The position numbers and the translations under genes were made by a program. Of a stretch of DNA of 64,000 nucleotides, positions 25,311 to 36,249 are shown piece by piece. The notes beneath the pieces are model-generated. The model searched no databases. It saw nothing but the letters and a program-made list of their open reading frames with translations, and had not been told where the DNA came from. The DNA lies in contig CM061069.1 in the NCBI GenBank assembly GCA_030762895.1, positions 106,210,169 to 106,274,168 on the forward strand, written 5' to 3'. Position 1 is the first letter of the stretch; every line of letters begins with the position of its first letter. This DNA comes from Sophora flavescens (taxonomy: Eukaryota > Streptophyta > Magnoliopsida > Fabales > Fabaceae).

Positions 25311-25483
25311 GAGTGCTAACAACACACTCTCTGACACACATTTTCCAACACACTCTCTCGTATTGGTTAAAATTCATGTGGGTCTCATTAATTCATGTGA
25401 GTCTCATTTGAATTTTGTAGGATCCACATGAATTTCAATTAATAGGAGGGAGTGTGTTGGAAAGTGTGTTGTTAAAGCATTAC
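25311..25483. mobile_element. Fold-back MITE, same family as 23812-23965
   Basis: The left arm GAGTGCTAACAACACACTCT ... TTCCAACACACTCTC ... ATTGG and right arm GAGGGAGTGTGTTGGAAAGT, GTGTTGTTAAAGCATTAC are inverted copies around a centre rich in CATGTG and its complement. The element is short, non-coding and palindromic. Confidence 0.6.
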
Positions 25484-25581
25484 TGTTAATCAAAATCAAT
25501 TTATTTAGAATTACGTTTATCAAGTCATCTAAAGTCACACAGCATGTCTTCATACCGATTATAGTCACTCAACTCAGTATT

Positions 25582-26700
25582 TTAAACCGTGACTATTGAG
25601 TAACATGTGGTCCAAGGCAATTGGAGTAGTAGAGGGTTAGGAACTTGGTTTTGGTGGGTGAATAACAACTGGGACAAGACATCGTTCATTCCAAAGTTTT
25701 GAAGAACTTTCTTAATACACTCCTCTTGTGACAAACTTGTTCTACCATTGTCTACTTCGACCCTTCTTCTACTCACATCACAACAAGGCCTTAGAGAAAG
25801 GGGAATGGGGAACTTACCTTTCACAGTTATTGAATTCAGTGCCTTGTAGTCAATGCAAAATCTCGGTACTGTCCTTTTTAACTAAAAGGACAGGACTAGA
25901 GAATGAACTGTGACTCTCTCTTATGACTGCACACTGCAACATCCCATTACCTTGCTTTTCAATCTCATTTTTCTTTTCATTTCTTTTTGTTTTTGGAAAT
26001 GAGTATATCTATATGGCCTTAAATTCACAAGTTTATATAGTCTTGCCTTAACTCAATTCTGTGGTCCATACTGCTCTATCTGGTGGTTAGAGTTTTAGGC
26101 TCCTGAAATACAGCTTCAAACTTCTGCAGCACTGTTTTGATATCATCAGGCAAGGCATCTCCTTTGGGAATATGTTGCTCAGCCACATCAGACACTGTTT
26201 GTGAAGTAATCCTCTTCTAATTTGACAACTTTCAACATTAATCTTGGTCTTTGAAGCCTTTTCTCCTTGCAACTGAATCTGCTAACCTGCTAACTGAAAA
26301 TCCATGATTAACTTCCTGTAAAGTTTAAATAGTCTGTATATTTCCCAAGGTTTCCAGACATTGTATTCCCAAAACCATATCTGACCCATCCATTTCCAAA
26401 CTGAAAAATTTCACCAACAAGGTATGGCTACAATGACTTTTAAAGGGTTTGATTGAGTTCAATGTGAAAGCCAATTTTCTAGCTACACTAGCCTTAACAA
26501 GATTGTGGGTACTACTGCGCTGTAAACTAGAATTTGAACTAGCTTCCCCTTACATTTGCCTTGCAACCTCAAAGTATTGGGGTGTGAGTAACCAGCTAAA
26601 GAGCATGTAAGCTGATTTTTGGAATCACAGTTGGTGCTCATTGTGTCCCCACTGTTTACAATTCTCACACAGGCTTATTGCCTATCTTTGGAGACAAAAT
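25582..26700 (-). pseudogene. Broken Ty3/gypsy pol fragment (protease to start of reverse transcriptase)
   Basis: Read on -, several short frames match gypsy pol in order. Near 26560-26480: NTLRLQGKCKGKLVQILV, resembling the segment before the protease Asp. Near 26400-26340: MDGSDMVLGIQCLETLG, a typical post-protease segment. Near 25900-25800: FSSPVLLVKKD ... ALNSITVKGKFPIP, the start of the reverse transcriptase fingers. Frame changes and stops interrupt it, and the YxDD core is missing. No LTRs are visible nearby. It is an old, heavily deleted remnant unrelated to the two recent retroelements further right. Confidence 0.65.
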
Positions 26701-26789
26701 TCCATTGTATTTGCACTCAGGCCAGTTATCTTTTACTCTTATATGAATTTCATATGCTTTTAGAAAGGTCTCGTCTGATTAGATTTAAA

Positions 26790-27010
26790 TAATTTTTTAG
26801 TCTCTAAATAGTACATGTATTTTGATTTTAGTTCATATAAATTTTTTTTCCATAGGTTTTGATCCCTATATGGGAATAGATCCTATCACCTACTTTATAC
26901 CGTTAGGGACCTATTTCTAAACTTTTGAAATTGTAAGGATCAACACCTATAAAAAAAAATTATTGGGACTAAAACCAAAACACACGCTTTTCAGGAACTA
27001 AGAACTTATT
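26790..27010. mobile_element. Short fold-back element with AGTCYCTRAA-type arms
   Basis: The left arm (TTTTTTAGTCTCTAAATAGT ... TTTTGATTTTAGTTC ... CCATAGGTTTTGATCC) is matched in inverted form by the right arm (GGATCAACACCTATAAAAAA ... GGGACTAAAACCAAAACACA ... GGAACTAAGAAC). The element is about 215 bp and non-coding. The arms resemble long-TIR Mutator-like MITEs. Confidence 0.5.
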
Positions 27011-27033
27011 CTGAATAAGGGATCCACGTAGCT

Positions 27034-27101
27034 ATGACCTTTCCTTTGGTACCATATATTGTGGCCAATGACCTTTCCTTTGGTACCATATATTGTGGCC
27101 A
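27034..27101. repeat. Perfect 34-bp tandem duplication
   Basis: The 34 bases from ATGACCTTTCCTTTGGTACC to GTGGCC at 27034-27067 are repeated exactly at 27068-27101. Being identical, it is probably recent. Confidence 0.9.
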
Positions 27102-29089
27102 TATCATGGCCACAAGGAATTCAGTCATCTGCAGTTTAATACAGGTATAGATTCTTTCTAGCAAGACAACCTTGTTTCCATGCATCAAAATGGCAGCTAA
27201 TATAAAATATTCTATGTCCTCCAATATAGACTATGCAATTACATTGCAACTGTCTTGGAGGCTTCAAGCTTCTCAATCTCAAGTATCCTGAGGCACACTT
27301 TGAGTTAAATGGCCATTTCATTAGACATGGAATATCTTCATCAATTACCTTCTAATCATCATGGCTTGTTGTCTCTATAAGCATAGAAACGATTCATTTG
27401 TAGCGTGGTTCTAACAAGTCCAAAATAAATTAGATAGGTTTCAGATTGGATACATGAATTATATTCATTATCGTCAAACAAAAACTCCCAGTTCAAACCT
27501 TAATTTCAAATAATAATTGGGGTTAAAGAGAAATAATAATTTTAATTTAATGCAAGAGATTAATTCTATGGGTGGCTAAGATGTGTCACGCTTTTATCAC
27601 TAACTAATAAATGTTAGTTGGTAATATATGATTGATTATTAATGTAAACAATATTTGATTAATAAACATTTAATAAACGTTTTCTATATTGATAACCAAT
27701 TATATATTATTAATTCATTAAAAATGTTGATAGTTACTTAAAAAAAATCATACGGTGATACATAATTGACATGGACAAAAATCAAATTGTTACATAAGTA
27801 TCCCAATACTTCGGGCACTTAACAAAGAGAACTGATCCCTTGTCAAAAAAAAAAAAAAAGAGAACTGATAGATAGTTGTTTGCAAATGCGTCAAAGTTGA
27901 GGAATGTGAGTGGAATACATTTTTCCACTTTTTTTTTGCCTTCATCCTTTCATAGTAGAGATCCTCTTCGTTTTGTTTCCTCAACTTCCCTTCCATTTAA
28001 GAGAGATAGATACATAGGAGATATTTGTGTTTCAAACTTTTATTATTATTTAAAAACATTAAATTATTAAAAAAATTGTATATATCTCTCTCCTAAATAA
28101 AAAGGGAATGGAAAGAATAAAATAAGGTAAACAAAATTGTGTTTTCATGGGCCTTTTGCGGCATTAAAGATTTTTTTGGTATAGCAGTGGCCCAAAGAAA
28201 GGCTGAGTTGCGCTACTAAATATTTGCGAAGGGTTCTCCAATGTGTACCTTTTGGGCTGTTGAGAAATTAACAACTTTTCAATCAATATGATATTATGTC
28301 ATAGTTAAATGTTACATTGGGAGCTTGCAAAAATCATTGGTTAATACTTTGCTCTAAGTAACTGATTGATGATTAGTCTCCTAACTGATCCAAAGGAGCG
28401 AAGCTTGTGAGATACCCTGGGATGCCACAGGAGAGCAAAAGGCCCTAATTACAGTGGTTCATAAAAAATGTTATGTTAAATTTAAAGAAGAATGCTGAAT
28501 GTCAGAAAATAAAATTTGTGAAATATCACACAAATTAACATTACATTAAATTTAAAGAAAAACAAAGGCTGAATGTTAGTAAAGGAAATTTGTGAAATTT
28601 CACATGACTGAAAAAATTCACCCCAACTATACTATTGTGTTTTATCAGTCAAGTTTTCTATTTTTTTTAAGTTTATTTCATTTTAAATGTAGTTAACCTT
28701 TCTGAACTCTTTGTTGCTTGCTAATCATAAGACATGTTGATCCACTTTCAATATAAAGAAACTAAGAAAGTACTCTAGGTGGCTTTGCTATCTACATAAA
28801 TTGCACTAAGATGGATCCAGGAAATTTAGAAATGGGAAAAAGAACATTCTTTTTCTCTTAATGATGATGGCCTATACACATAAACTTAACTTTGCTACTT
28901 GATATCATCAAGTACTTTATAATCATCCCAAGCAAAAACCACTTTGAAGTTCTCCACCTAAACAATGCCTATCTCAACAGGATTTGGACCAAAAACATCC
29001 TTCAATTCTAATAAAATAAATTGGCTTCCAAGTCCTCCAATCAAACCAAGGTTCTGATTCCCTACTTCCAAAATCCGAAATAGATTCAG
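27102..29089. other. Intergenic region
   Basis: No gene is supportable. At about 28460-28610 there are two copies of a motif (AACATTACATTAAATTTAAAG, GAATGTCAG, AATTTGTGAAAT) that is also related to the duplicated block at 32.4-34.1 kb. The 3' UTR of the ABHD17-like gene should lie just below 29090. Confidence 0.4.
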
Positions 29090-31946
29090 CTATCTTTTAC
29101 TAAATCTTAAGCATTTGATATTTTTGGATTCAGCAAAACTAGGATTCTGAGTGAGTTGTCTGTTTGTCTGTCCTGTGATTATGAGTTTCTCCATGGCATT
29201 TAAGAACTTGCGCAAGTGCTTGAGGTACTCAGGGAAAGTTTCAAGGTTGCAATGGCCACCACCCTTAACCCACAAAGGTTCATACTTTTCCTTGGAAAGT
29301 TCCCACAATCTCTTTCCATGGGACAAATCCACAATATCATCATTTGTTCCCTGCTCATAATCCATAACAAACAAAACCACTATTAGCATTTGGAATTGTA
29401 TTATATCATCAAGGATTACACATGAACTGAGACAAATATCCATGTCTGATAAGGTATTTATATGAAGTATTGAATTCATGAATAATGACACAAACTGAGT
29501 CCCTCACAACATCTAATTTTCTTATTCACTTTGTTTCATTTACAGTGGTTGCTATGGATATAAAAGCAAGAACAAATATGAAACTTCATTATAGTTAAAA
29601 CTCTATTAACTGTTTCCATTTCTATGTGACTTAGAATTGCAGACCAAGAAAGCCAGAAAAAAAAAAAAAGTTTACTTATGTAGAAACAGATAAATTCTAA
29701 ATATTTACTTAACATCTTCTACCCCATTAGCAACTTCTTCATTAGGACAAAAAGGTGCAGGTTCCACCAAGTTTCACAACCAAGACAAATAAGCATAATG
29801 TGAAAAGCATTTTTCGAAAAGGGACTTTTAGGACACAACATTGCGGTTTTGATAGTCTTCACAATGCAATTGCGGTTGTATCAGTCACATTTTCCCATAA
29901 TTATGGTAAACAAAATGTAACCACAACCACGATCGCAACTATAATTTAAAACCACGCTTCACATTATGTGACATTTGCAATTTCTTATGAAAATGATTGT
30001 GTTTTAAATATAAATGACACTCTGATAATATCTGTTGTATTCTTTTGAGGGCTAAACCAAGCCTCCATATGAATAACTTGTTGACAGAGATAGCAAAAGT
30101 AAGAAATTATAAAACAATCTCTTCAGGCATAGAAGCCTGGCCCTCCAGAAAGAAACTATTGAGCAAGTTGGAATGCTGAAAGAAACATAAAAGCAGAAAC
30201 CAATAAGAAAGAAACATAGTTGGAAACATATATACTTACATGGATAACTAACACCGGACAGTTAACATGCCTTATTTTGTCTATATTCTGAAATGATAAA
30301 AGAGACCTTTGTTAATAAAAGTACTCAATGATAAATATTGCAACAAAGTAAGAATTATAAAGTACACTCTAGGCAAAACTTACTTTGAATATGTCAAACC
30401 AAAATGTCATCTTGACAGGGTACAAGACCCTTAATCCTGAAAGGATGGCACTGTGAAGAACAACACCTCTCAGATTCTGTAACTTACAAGCCAAGTGCAC
30501 AGTAGGTCCACTTCCAACAGATTGACCATACAAAATTATGTCTTCTTGATTGATTCCATATTCATTCTTCAAACAATCATACACAGCCTCTATGTCATGA
30601 TATGTGTTGAACTCTGAAGGCTATCACATTTGTAGAGATAATCACACATAAGACATCAAGTTAGAATTGTGGACATAATGGTTCACTTTGGAGTAAAATG
30701 GATAATTCAAATAGAACAGTTAACTTTGCATCCTTAAACCATCCTTCCATGTCATAGTAGAATATGCACAACCAAGCCTCAGAACAACTTAAACTTCTTT
30801 GATGTCAATTGAGGCTCCCCAAAATTTTATTTGAAAAAGACCCTATAAAATAACAGGAAAAAACTAAAAGGGGAAAAGAAACCAGATGTGTTACTTACCT
30901 TACCGGTAGATGCTCCATATCCTGAATAGTCATAGCTGCAATGTAACAGAGTTTCAAGAAATTATTCAGAAAGGACTCTTACTTATACTTGAAACTGAAA
31001 TGTAAATTAGCATCTTATAAACTTTCAGGACCAGCAAAATAACATTATGTGGTGGGAAAAAAAAATGCAAAATGGAAGTTAAGCAGATATATAATCCACA
31101 AGTGTAGATACAAGGCAAAACCCTGATCTGACAAAATTGATGTTTTTATAGATTTGAAATAGAACATCCATTCCTTTATTAATATAATAATATATAGAGT
31201 CATATATATTTCTACGAATTTGGATTGTCTCCTGCTGTTCTGCCTCTACAACACCAAAAAAAGGGGAAGGAAGAGAGAGATAGAGAGGTCGGAGAAAGGT
31301 CGGAGACAATCCAAATCCCATTTCTACAATATACAAAAACATTGAATGCCTGTTTGTGTGCGTCAAATTCCCATTGAACATGCATTTGCCGAAACTATTA
31401 TGAAACGACTGTTAGTAGCTTTTGAGTTTCAAATGCAATTCTTACCGATTCCAATTGCAGTTCCAAACATGTTATAAGTCACACTCACATACGATGCAAT
31501 AATATCCCATAAAGATATCATATTAAAAAAAATAAATTTGGATATTTCTAATGGAAAACCAAACACACGACGTCTTTTGTGGTGTGAATAACAAAACTGA
31601 ATTGAAAAAGAAGAATATACAAGGCAAAGGAATGAGGAAGAAAAAACCTCATGATATTAACACGAAGGTGAGACCTGAGCTCAATGAAAAGCTCGTGCAT
31701 CTGACCCAAGTCAGCGGCATTGCCATGCGAGTAAAGAAACGTAAACCTTGCAAAAGGGTGTTTCCAGAAGTTTGCAACAATCTTGTTCCCACCTTTGGTC
31801 TCAAGAACATGAACGTCCACATTCTTCTCACGGGTGATTCCTGTTAACACCAACCTCCCATCCTTCTCCTTGGAAACCTCGTACGTTGGTGGGTTTGGTG
31901 GAAAAAACGCAAATTTCGCAGCCACGGTTCCAGTTACATTTCCCAT
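29090..31946 (-). CDS. ABHD17-like alpha/beta hydrolase (putative protein depalmitoylase)
   Basis: Five exons on - with GT/AG borders: 31946-31648, 30935-30899, 30620-30384, 30287-30240, 29350-29090; 882 nt, 293 aa, continuous frame. Start [20 protein letters not shown] is the conserved plant ABHD17-like N-terminus. The alpha/beta-hydrolase features are [16 protein letters not shown] (oxyanion region), [15 protein letters not shown], the nucleophile S146 in YGQSVGSGP, the acid D211/D212 in GTNDDIVD and H240 in GGGHCNLE. Animal ABHD17 enzymes remove palmitate from membrane proteins; plant relatives are reported as acyl-protein thioesterases. Gly2 in MGNVTG suggests possible N-myristoylation and membrane attachment. 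The tail after QTNRQLTQ is short compared with many plant homologues, so an alternative last exon cannot be excluded. Confidence 0.92.
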
Positions 31947-32409
31947 TTAACACCAAACCCGATGTTCATGCATTAATGGAACAACAAGCCATGAAAGAAA
32001 AAAAAAAAAAACAGTTTTTGTACCAGGGAAGAAGAGGTTTTATATTATTTATGCTTATATTCTATTATGTTATAAAACAAAGGGGTGAGAAAATCTGTGT
32101 TTTTCTATTTTACGTTTGTTTATGTTGTTGTTGTTTTTTCTATGTTGTTTGTTGTGTTTTGTTGTGTTGTGTTTTGTGTGTGGTGTGATAAAATGAAAGT
32201 ACCAAAGGAGGAAAGTGAAGAGTGGCAGGAAATAGATCCGGGTTAAGCGGGTGAGCTGGAGCTGCTGCTGTGCTACGACTTGGGAGGACCATTCACCTTT
32301 CCTTTCTTCTCATTGTCCCAATTCAACTTTCTCTCCATATCATGATAGAGTAAATAAATAAAGTAAAGAAAATGATGAGAAAAACTAAATGACGTGTTGA
32401 GCTATATAA
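31947..32409 (-). promoter_or_regulatory. Presumed 5' UTR and promoter of the ABHD17-like gene
   Basis: On the - strand this region has A- and CA-rich tracts (the + strand has TTGTTGTGTTGTGTTTTGTG at about 32155-32180) upstream of the start codon. No defined regulatory element is claimed. Confidence 0.35.
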
Positions 32410-33481
32410 TGCTCAAGTTCATATGCTATATAATGTTATTTCTGTTGAAGTATTTAATGAAGCTTTAATATATTTAATATGATTTGCATAATCATTAATT
32501 GTGTTTTCAGGTATCATCAATATGTTGTGTTTAAATTTGAGGGTGAGAATACTCGATGTACATATATGAAATACGTGAAATATCGTATGAGTTGACATTA
32601 CGTTGAAATTGAAATACACCAATAATGAAGGTCAAAAGATGAAATTTGAGAAACCGTCACACAAGTTAATGTTATGTTAAAAAAAATGAGCCTGGAAATC
32701 GGGAAATAAAATTTGTAAATATGACACGAATTAATGTTATGTTGAGTTTAAAAAGCAACGATCCTGATTATCAGGAAATGAAATCAATGAAAACGTCACA
32801 TAACTTTATGCTATATTGAAATTTCATGAACAATCTTTTTTTTTTTTTTTACTAAAAAAGATATTCATTCATTCAAATTGATAAAATATATCGAAAACAA
32901 CACTAATTCAACATCGCTAAAAATCGAAAAGGTTGAATCTGCGAACAAACTCATAGTATCCAGGTTACTAGCATAACACAGCAAAATGCATACAAATATG
33001 ACAAAATCAAAGTGACTGGAATATCTATGCTTCCGGATCTGTCACGTTGACGTCCAAGTCTTGATTGAATCTGTAATGGATCGAAGTTGATCTACCAATC
33101 AGAACCAAACGAACACCGCAACAAGACGGGAAACCAAACGACGCAGTAACAAGACGACGAACAAAACACCGCCGCACGCAAACGACGAAAACACATAAAA
33201 ACACGAAAGAAAAACCAAATCTATATGGAAAAACCACTTATTTAGATAAAATGAGAGAAAAACCGATGTAGATTGGTGATTCCAGACCAAAAAATAGCCC
33301 AAAACCAACACATTCCAATGGATGAGGAAGAAGGAAAAGTGGAGTAAAAAAAAAGTTGAGAGAGAGAGACGGTTCTAAGTTATGTGATTTCATGAACAAT
33401 CTTGAATGCTGTCAGGAATAGAATATTTGTGAAATGTATTGAATAAATTCATCCAAAGTATCTTTCTCTTCTGTCAATCTA
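32410..33481. repeat. Segmental tandem duplication, copy A (interrupted by a LINE-like insertion)
   Basis: Copy A starts at CATATGCTATATAATG and aligns with copy B (33603-34083) through TATTTAATGAAGCTT, GTGTTTAAATTTGAGGGT, GAAATTGAAATACACC and CCTGATTATCA. The LINE-like element plus its target duplication (32838-33403) splits it; the copy resumes with GCTGTCAGGAATAGAAT and ends with CTTTCTCTTCTGTCAATC. Without the insertion the unit is about 500-620 bp. It is non-coding and internally repetitive (TGTCAGRAAATAAAATTTGT-like motifs). Confidence 0.8.
32838..33403 (-). mobile_element. LINE-like retroposon with 17-bp target duplication
   Basis: ATTTCATGAACAATCTT is present at 32821-32837 and again at 33387-33403. 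Between them, read on -, the element runs from GACGTCTCTC-like 5' sequence near 33386 (on + ...GAGAGAGACGGTTC) to AATGAATGAATATCTTTTTT and a poly-A tail (poly-T on + at 32838-32849). The last about 400 bp match the copy at 18910-19334. Copy B of the surrounding duplication has the un-interrupted site near 34001-34020, confirming the insertion. No full reverse transcriptase is present. Confidence 0.82.
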
Positions 33482-33602
33482 AGTTTTTAATTTTTAATTT
33501 TTTTTATTCGGAACTCACCCAATTAATCCTTTTGGGTTGAGTGGGTCCATCAGAATATCTCACGGTTTAGATCCTTAGGACATGCTACAGTACTAATCTC
33601 CT

Positions 33603-34083
33603 ATTCATATATATGCTATATAATGCTACTTGTGCGGAAGTATTTAATGAAGCTTCAATATATTTAATATGATTTGAAAAAATAATTAATTGAATTTTCA
33701 GTATCATCAGTTGTGTTTAAATTTGAGGGTAAGATTAATACACAATGTACACATAAAATGCGTGAAATGTCGTATGAGTTAACGTTACGTTGAAATTGAA
33801 ATACACCATTAATGAATGTCAGAAGATTAAATTCGTGATGAAACCGTCATAAAAGTTAATGTTATATTGAAAAAAATGATCTTGGAAGTCGAGAATTAAA
33901 ATTTGTGTTAACGTTACATTAAGTTTACAAAGCAACTATCCTGATTATCAAGAAATGAAATTAGTAAACGTCACAAAAGTTGATGCTATATTGAATTTCG
34001 TGATCAATCTTTAATGTCAGGAATAAAATTCATGAAACGTATTGAATAAATTCACCCAAAAACTACCTTTCTCTTTTGTCAAT
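33603..34083. repeat. Segmental tandem duplication, copy B (intact, empty site)
   Basis: It aligns to 32410-33481 along its length but lacks the LINE-like insertion: GAATTTCGTGATCAATCTTT is followed directly by AATGTCAGGAATAAAATTC. Divergence of perhaps 15% plus small indels indicates that the duplication is older than the insertion. Confidence 0.8.
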
Positions 34084-34233
34084 CAATTTTATTTTATTTT
34101 TTTTCCACAACACTTTAAAGACTCATTTATAAATTAATGAAATTATAAAGATTCATTTATTAGTTTTCTTTTCGTGCTCTTATGATTTTAATGTTTTTTT
34201 TAGTAAAACCTCAATTTGATCCCTTAAATTGTA

Positions 34234-34866
34234 CTCTATCTGGACTCAATTATAAGGAAAAAAACACTTATATTTTTTGGACTCAAATATAAGCAAAATC
34301 CAACCAACTTAACTCTATTTAATATAAGGGTGCGTTTGATTTGCAAAAAATCAGGGGACTGGACAGCACAAAAATTTTTGTCCCCTGTTTGATTTGAAAA
34401 GTGGTCAAGGGACATGACAAAAAAAGGGGTGGGGGACAGGACAAAAACCCAAAATTTTGTCCCCCACCAAACCATGGGACAAAAAGTTGTCCCATGGACA
34501 GGCTAACAAAAGACAAAATTATCCTTACATCTCTCTCCTCTCTCTTCTATCTCTCTCCTCTCTCCCTCCCTCCTCTCTCTCATGTGTTGTATTGTCCTGT
34601 GCTGTACTGCCTGTCCTGTGCTGTCCTGATACTTTTTACAAATCAAACGCAACCTAAGTATTCCAAAAATCCAGAAAATTAACCAATCAAACCAATTCTA
34701 CTTTTACTTCTCCAAGAACATTGCATATTCCCAAGATAATTAAAGGATAGTTTAGTAATTATAACTCATTTTTTTATATAAATCAAGACAACTAAACTAA
34801 AATAACTAACTTCATTAATAAGAGTGAAATTAGTTTTTTTTTGCTTATAATTGAGTCCGGAGGTAG
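34234..34866. mobile_element. Stowaway-like MITE nested in the MULE left arm
   Basis: The ends are CTCTATCTGGACTCAATTAT at 34234 and the inverted CTACCTCCGGACTCAATTAT at 34866, flanked by TA on both sides (34232-34233 and 34867-34868), as for Stowaway/Tc1-mariner elements. Removing it restores alignment of the MULE left arm with the right arm (AAATT-GTA...ACAT). It is itself interrupted by a Tourist-like MITE. Confidence 0.65.
34328..34654. mobile_element. Tourist-like (PIF/Harbinger) MITE nested in the Stowaway MITE
   Basis: The terminal repeats are GGGTGCGTTTGATTTG at 34328 and the inverted GGTTGCGTTTGATTTG ending at 34654, flanked by TAA on both sides (34325-34327 and 34655-34657), the 3-bp target typical of PIF/Harbinger. 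The interior is rich in GGGGACAGGACA/TGTCCC direct and inverted motifs and a CT-rich tract. No coding capacity. Confidence 0.65.
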
Positions 34867-35305
34867 TAACATATATAGTATCAACTTATTCTCTAAAATT
34901 AACAAAATTTCAAAAAACGTCCCTGAAATTACAAAACGACAATCCAGTACCCCTCCGTCAACCCTGGCTACTTGACATTGTTAATGGTGCTGACGTGGCA
35001 CGTTAAGTGCCATGCTAACACCGTTGGTCTGGATAGCCAGTGTCCATGTTGCCGGGGACCAAATTAACAATTTTATGAAAATTGATTTTTCAATTTCAAC
35101 TTTACCCTCACTTAATTTTTTCACTATGTTATCGTCCCTCATCTTCCCCTTTCTTCTTGCTCCTTTTCCTTCTGCCACACATCCCCGTCGTCTTCAACTG
35201 CAACTTTTGGGTGAGCAACGAATCAACTTCTGGTTGTCTTCTTTCCTTCTTTGTTCGTTGCGAAGGTAGAGGGAGGGATCGTTATGCCCGTTCACAATTG
35301 TTACA

Positions 35306-35632
35306 TCAAATTTGAAACCCCAACTCCGTTTTCTCATCGTCGTCCTTCCCCGCTTCTTTCTTCTCATCAACTTTCTCTTCTTCTACATGATTGCTCACTT
35401 GGCCTTTATCGTCGACGATTATCTCCTTGGATTTAGTAATTTTCGTGGAATCATCTTTCTGAGAATTTCCAATGTCGTCTTGTTGCTGTTCTTCTTCTTC
35501 TTTGGGAGTTGGTTCTGCTTTGGATTCCTCTGAAGCATCTTTGCCTGGTTCTAGAGCTACTTCATCGTTGTTTTTTCCTTGAAAGGGAGGTTCAGGTTGA
35601 GGCTTGTTATCTTCTATGGTTTTTGTTGCCAT
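35306..35632 (-). CDS. Unidentified acidic/lysine-rich ORF carried inside the MULE
   Basis: A 108-codon frame on - begins at an ATG (35632-35630) preceded by a leader with TTTAGGGTTCCTAATC and CCCAAAAT. It encodes MATKTIEDNKPQPEPP followed by a strongly charged, disordered stretch (KEEEEQQQDD, KSKEIIVDDK, HVEEEKVDEKKEAGKDDDEK). It lies in the only part of the MULE where the arms do not pair, which is the position of captured host sequence in Pack-MULEs. I do not recognise the source gene. The frame may be a first exon fragment with its 5' UTR, or simply non-functional; expression is unknown. Confidence 0.35.
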   Translation of the reverse strand: MATKTIEDNKPQPEPPFQGKNNDEVALEPGKDASEESKAEPTPKEEEEQQQDDIGNSQKDDSTKITKSKEIIVDDKGQVSNHVEEEKVDEKKEAGKDDDEKTELGFQI

Positions 35633-36249
35633 ATTTTGGGGTAGAGATGATTAGGAACCCTAAACCCTAGAGTTGGAAGGAATCAAAGTGAATGGAATCG
35701 GGAATAAGAAGAGAGATCTAGGAAGGAGGGAATCTGTGAAATGAAAATTGGAGTTGGGCGGTGAAGGTGAAAACAAAGTTGGGGTTTCAAATTGCGAGCA
35801 ACGAACAAACTTCGGGTTGTCTTCTCCCCTTCTTTGTTCTTTGCTCACCCATAAGTTGCAGTTGAAGATGTCAGGGACATATGGCAGAAGGAAGAGAAAA
35901 GTGGGAAGAAGAAGGAAGATAGGGGACGGTAATAGGGAGTGGGAAAATGGATTGAAGGTAAAAGTTGAGATTGAAAAATCAAATTTTCTAAGACTGTCAA
36001 TTTAGTCCCTAAACCAACATGTCAATTTGGTCCATGACAACGTTGACACCAGCTATCCAGGCCAATGATTCCAGCAAGGCACTTAACATGCCACATCAGC
36101 ATCGTTAACGATGTCAAGTAACTAGGGTTGATAGAGGGACTAAATTGATCAATGTTTTGCAATTTCATGGACGTTTTTGAAATTTTGTTAATTCCATGGT
36201 CTAAGTTGATATAGTGTTATAATTTTAGAGACCAAATTGGGGTTTTACT

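Larger units (their letters stand above)
34202..36249. mobile_element. Long-TIR Mutator-like element (MULE / Pack-MULE candidate) with nested MITEs
   Basis: The two ends are long inverted repeats: left AGTAAAACCTCAATTTGATC (34202) and right, inverted, AGTAAAACCCCAATTTGGTC (36249). The arms remain alignable inward, past AACAAAATTTCAAAAA, TACTTGACATYGTTAA, GTGGCAYGTTAAGTGCC and CTTCAACTGCAACTTWTGGG, to roughly 35225 and 35830. Flanks are T-runs (GTTTTTTTT and CTTTTTTTT), compatible with a 9-bp target duplication but not informative. The left arm is interrupted by a 633-bp Stowaway MITE. There is no transposase; the centre holds an acidic ORF on -. Confidence 0.72.

Noticed and set aside
31551..31847. 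98-codon + strand frame
   Set aside because: Antisense shadow of exon 1 of the ABHD17-like gene.
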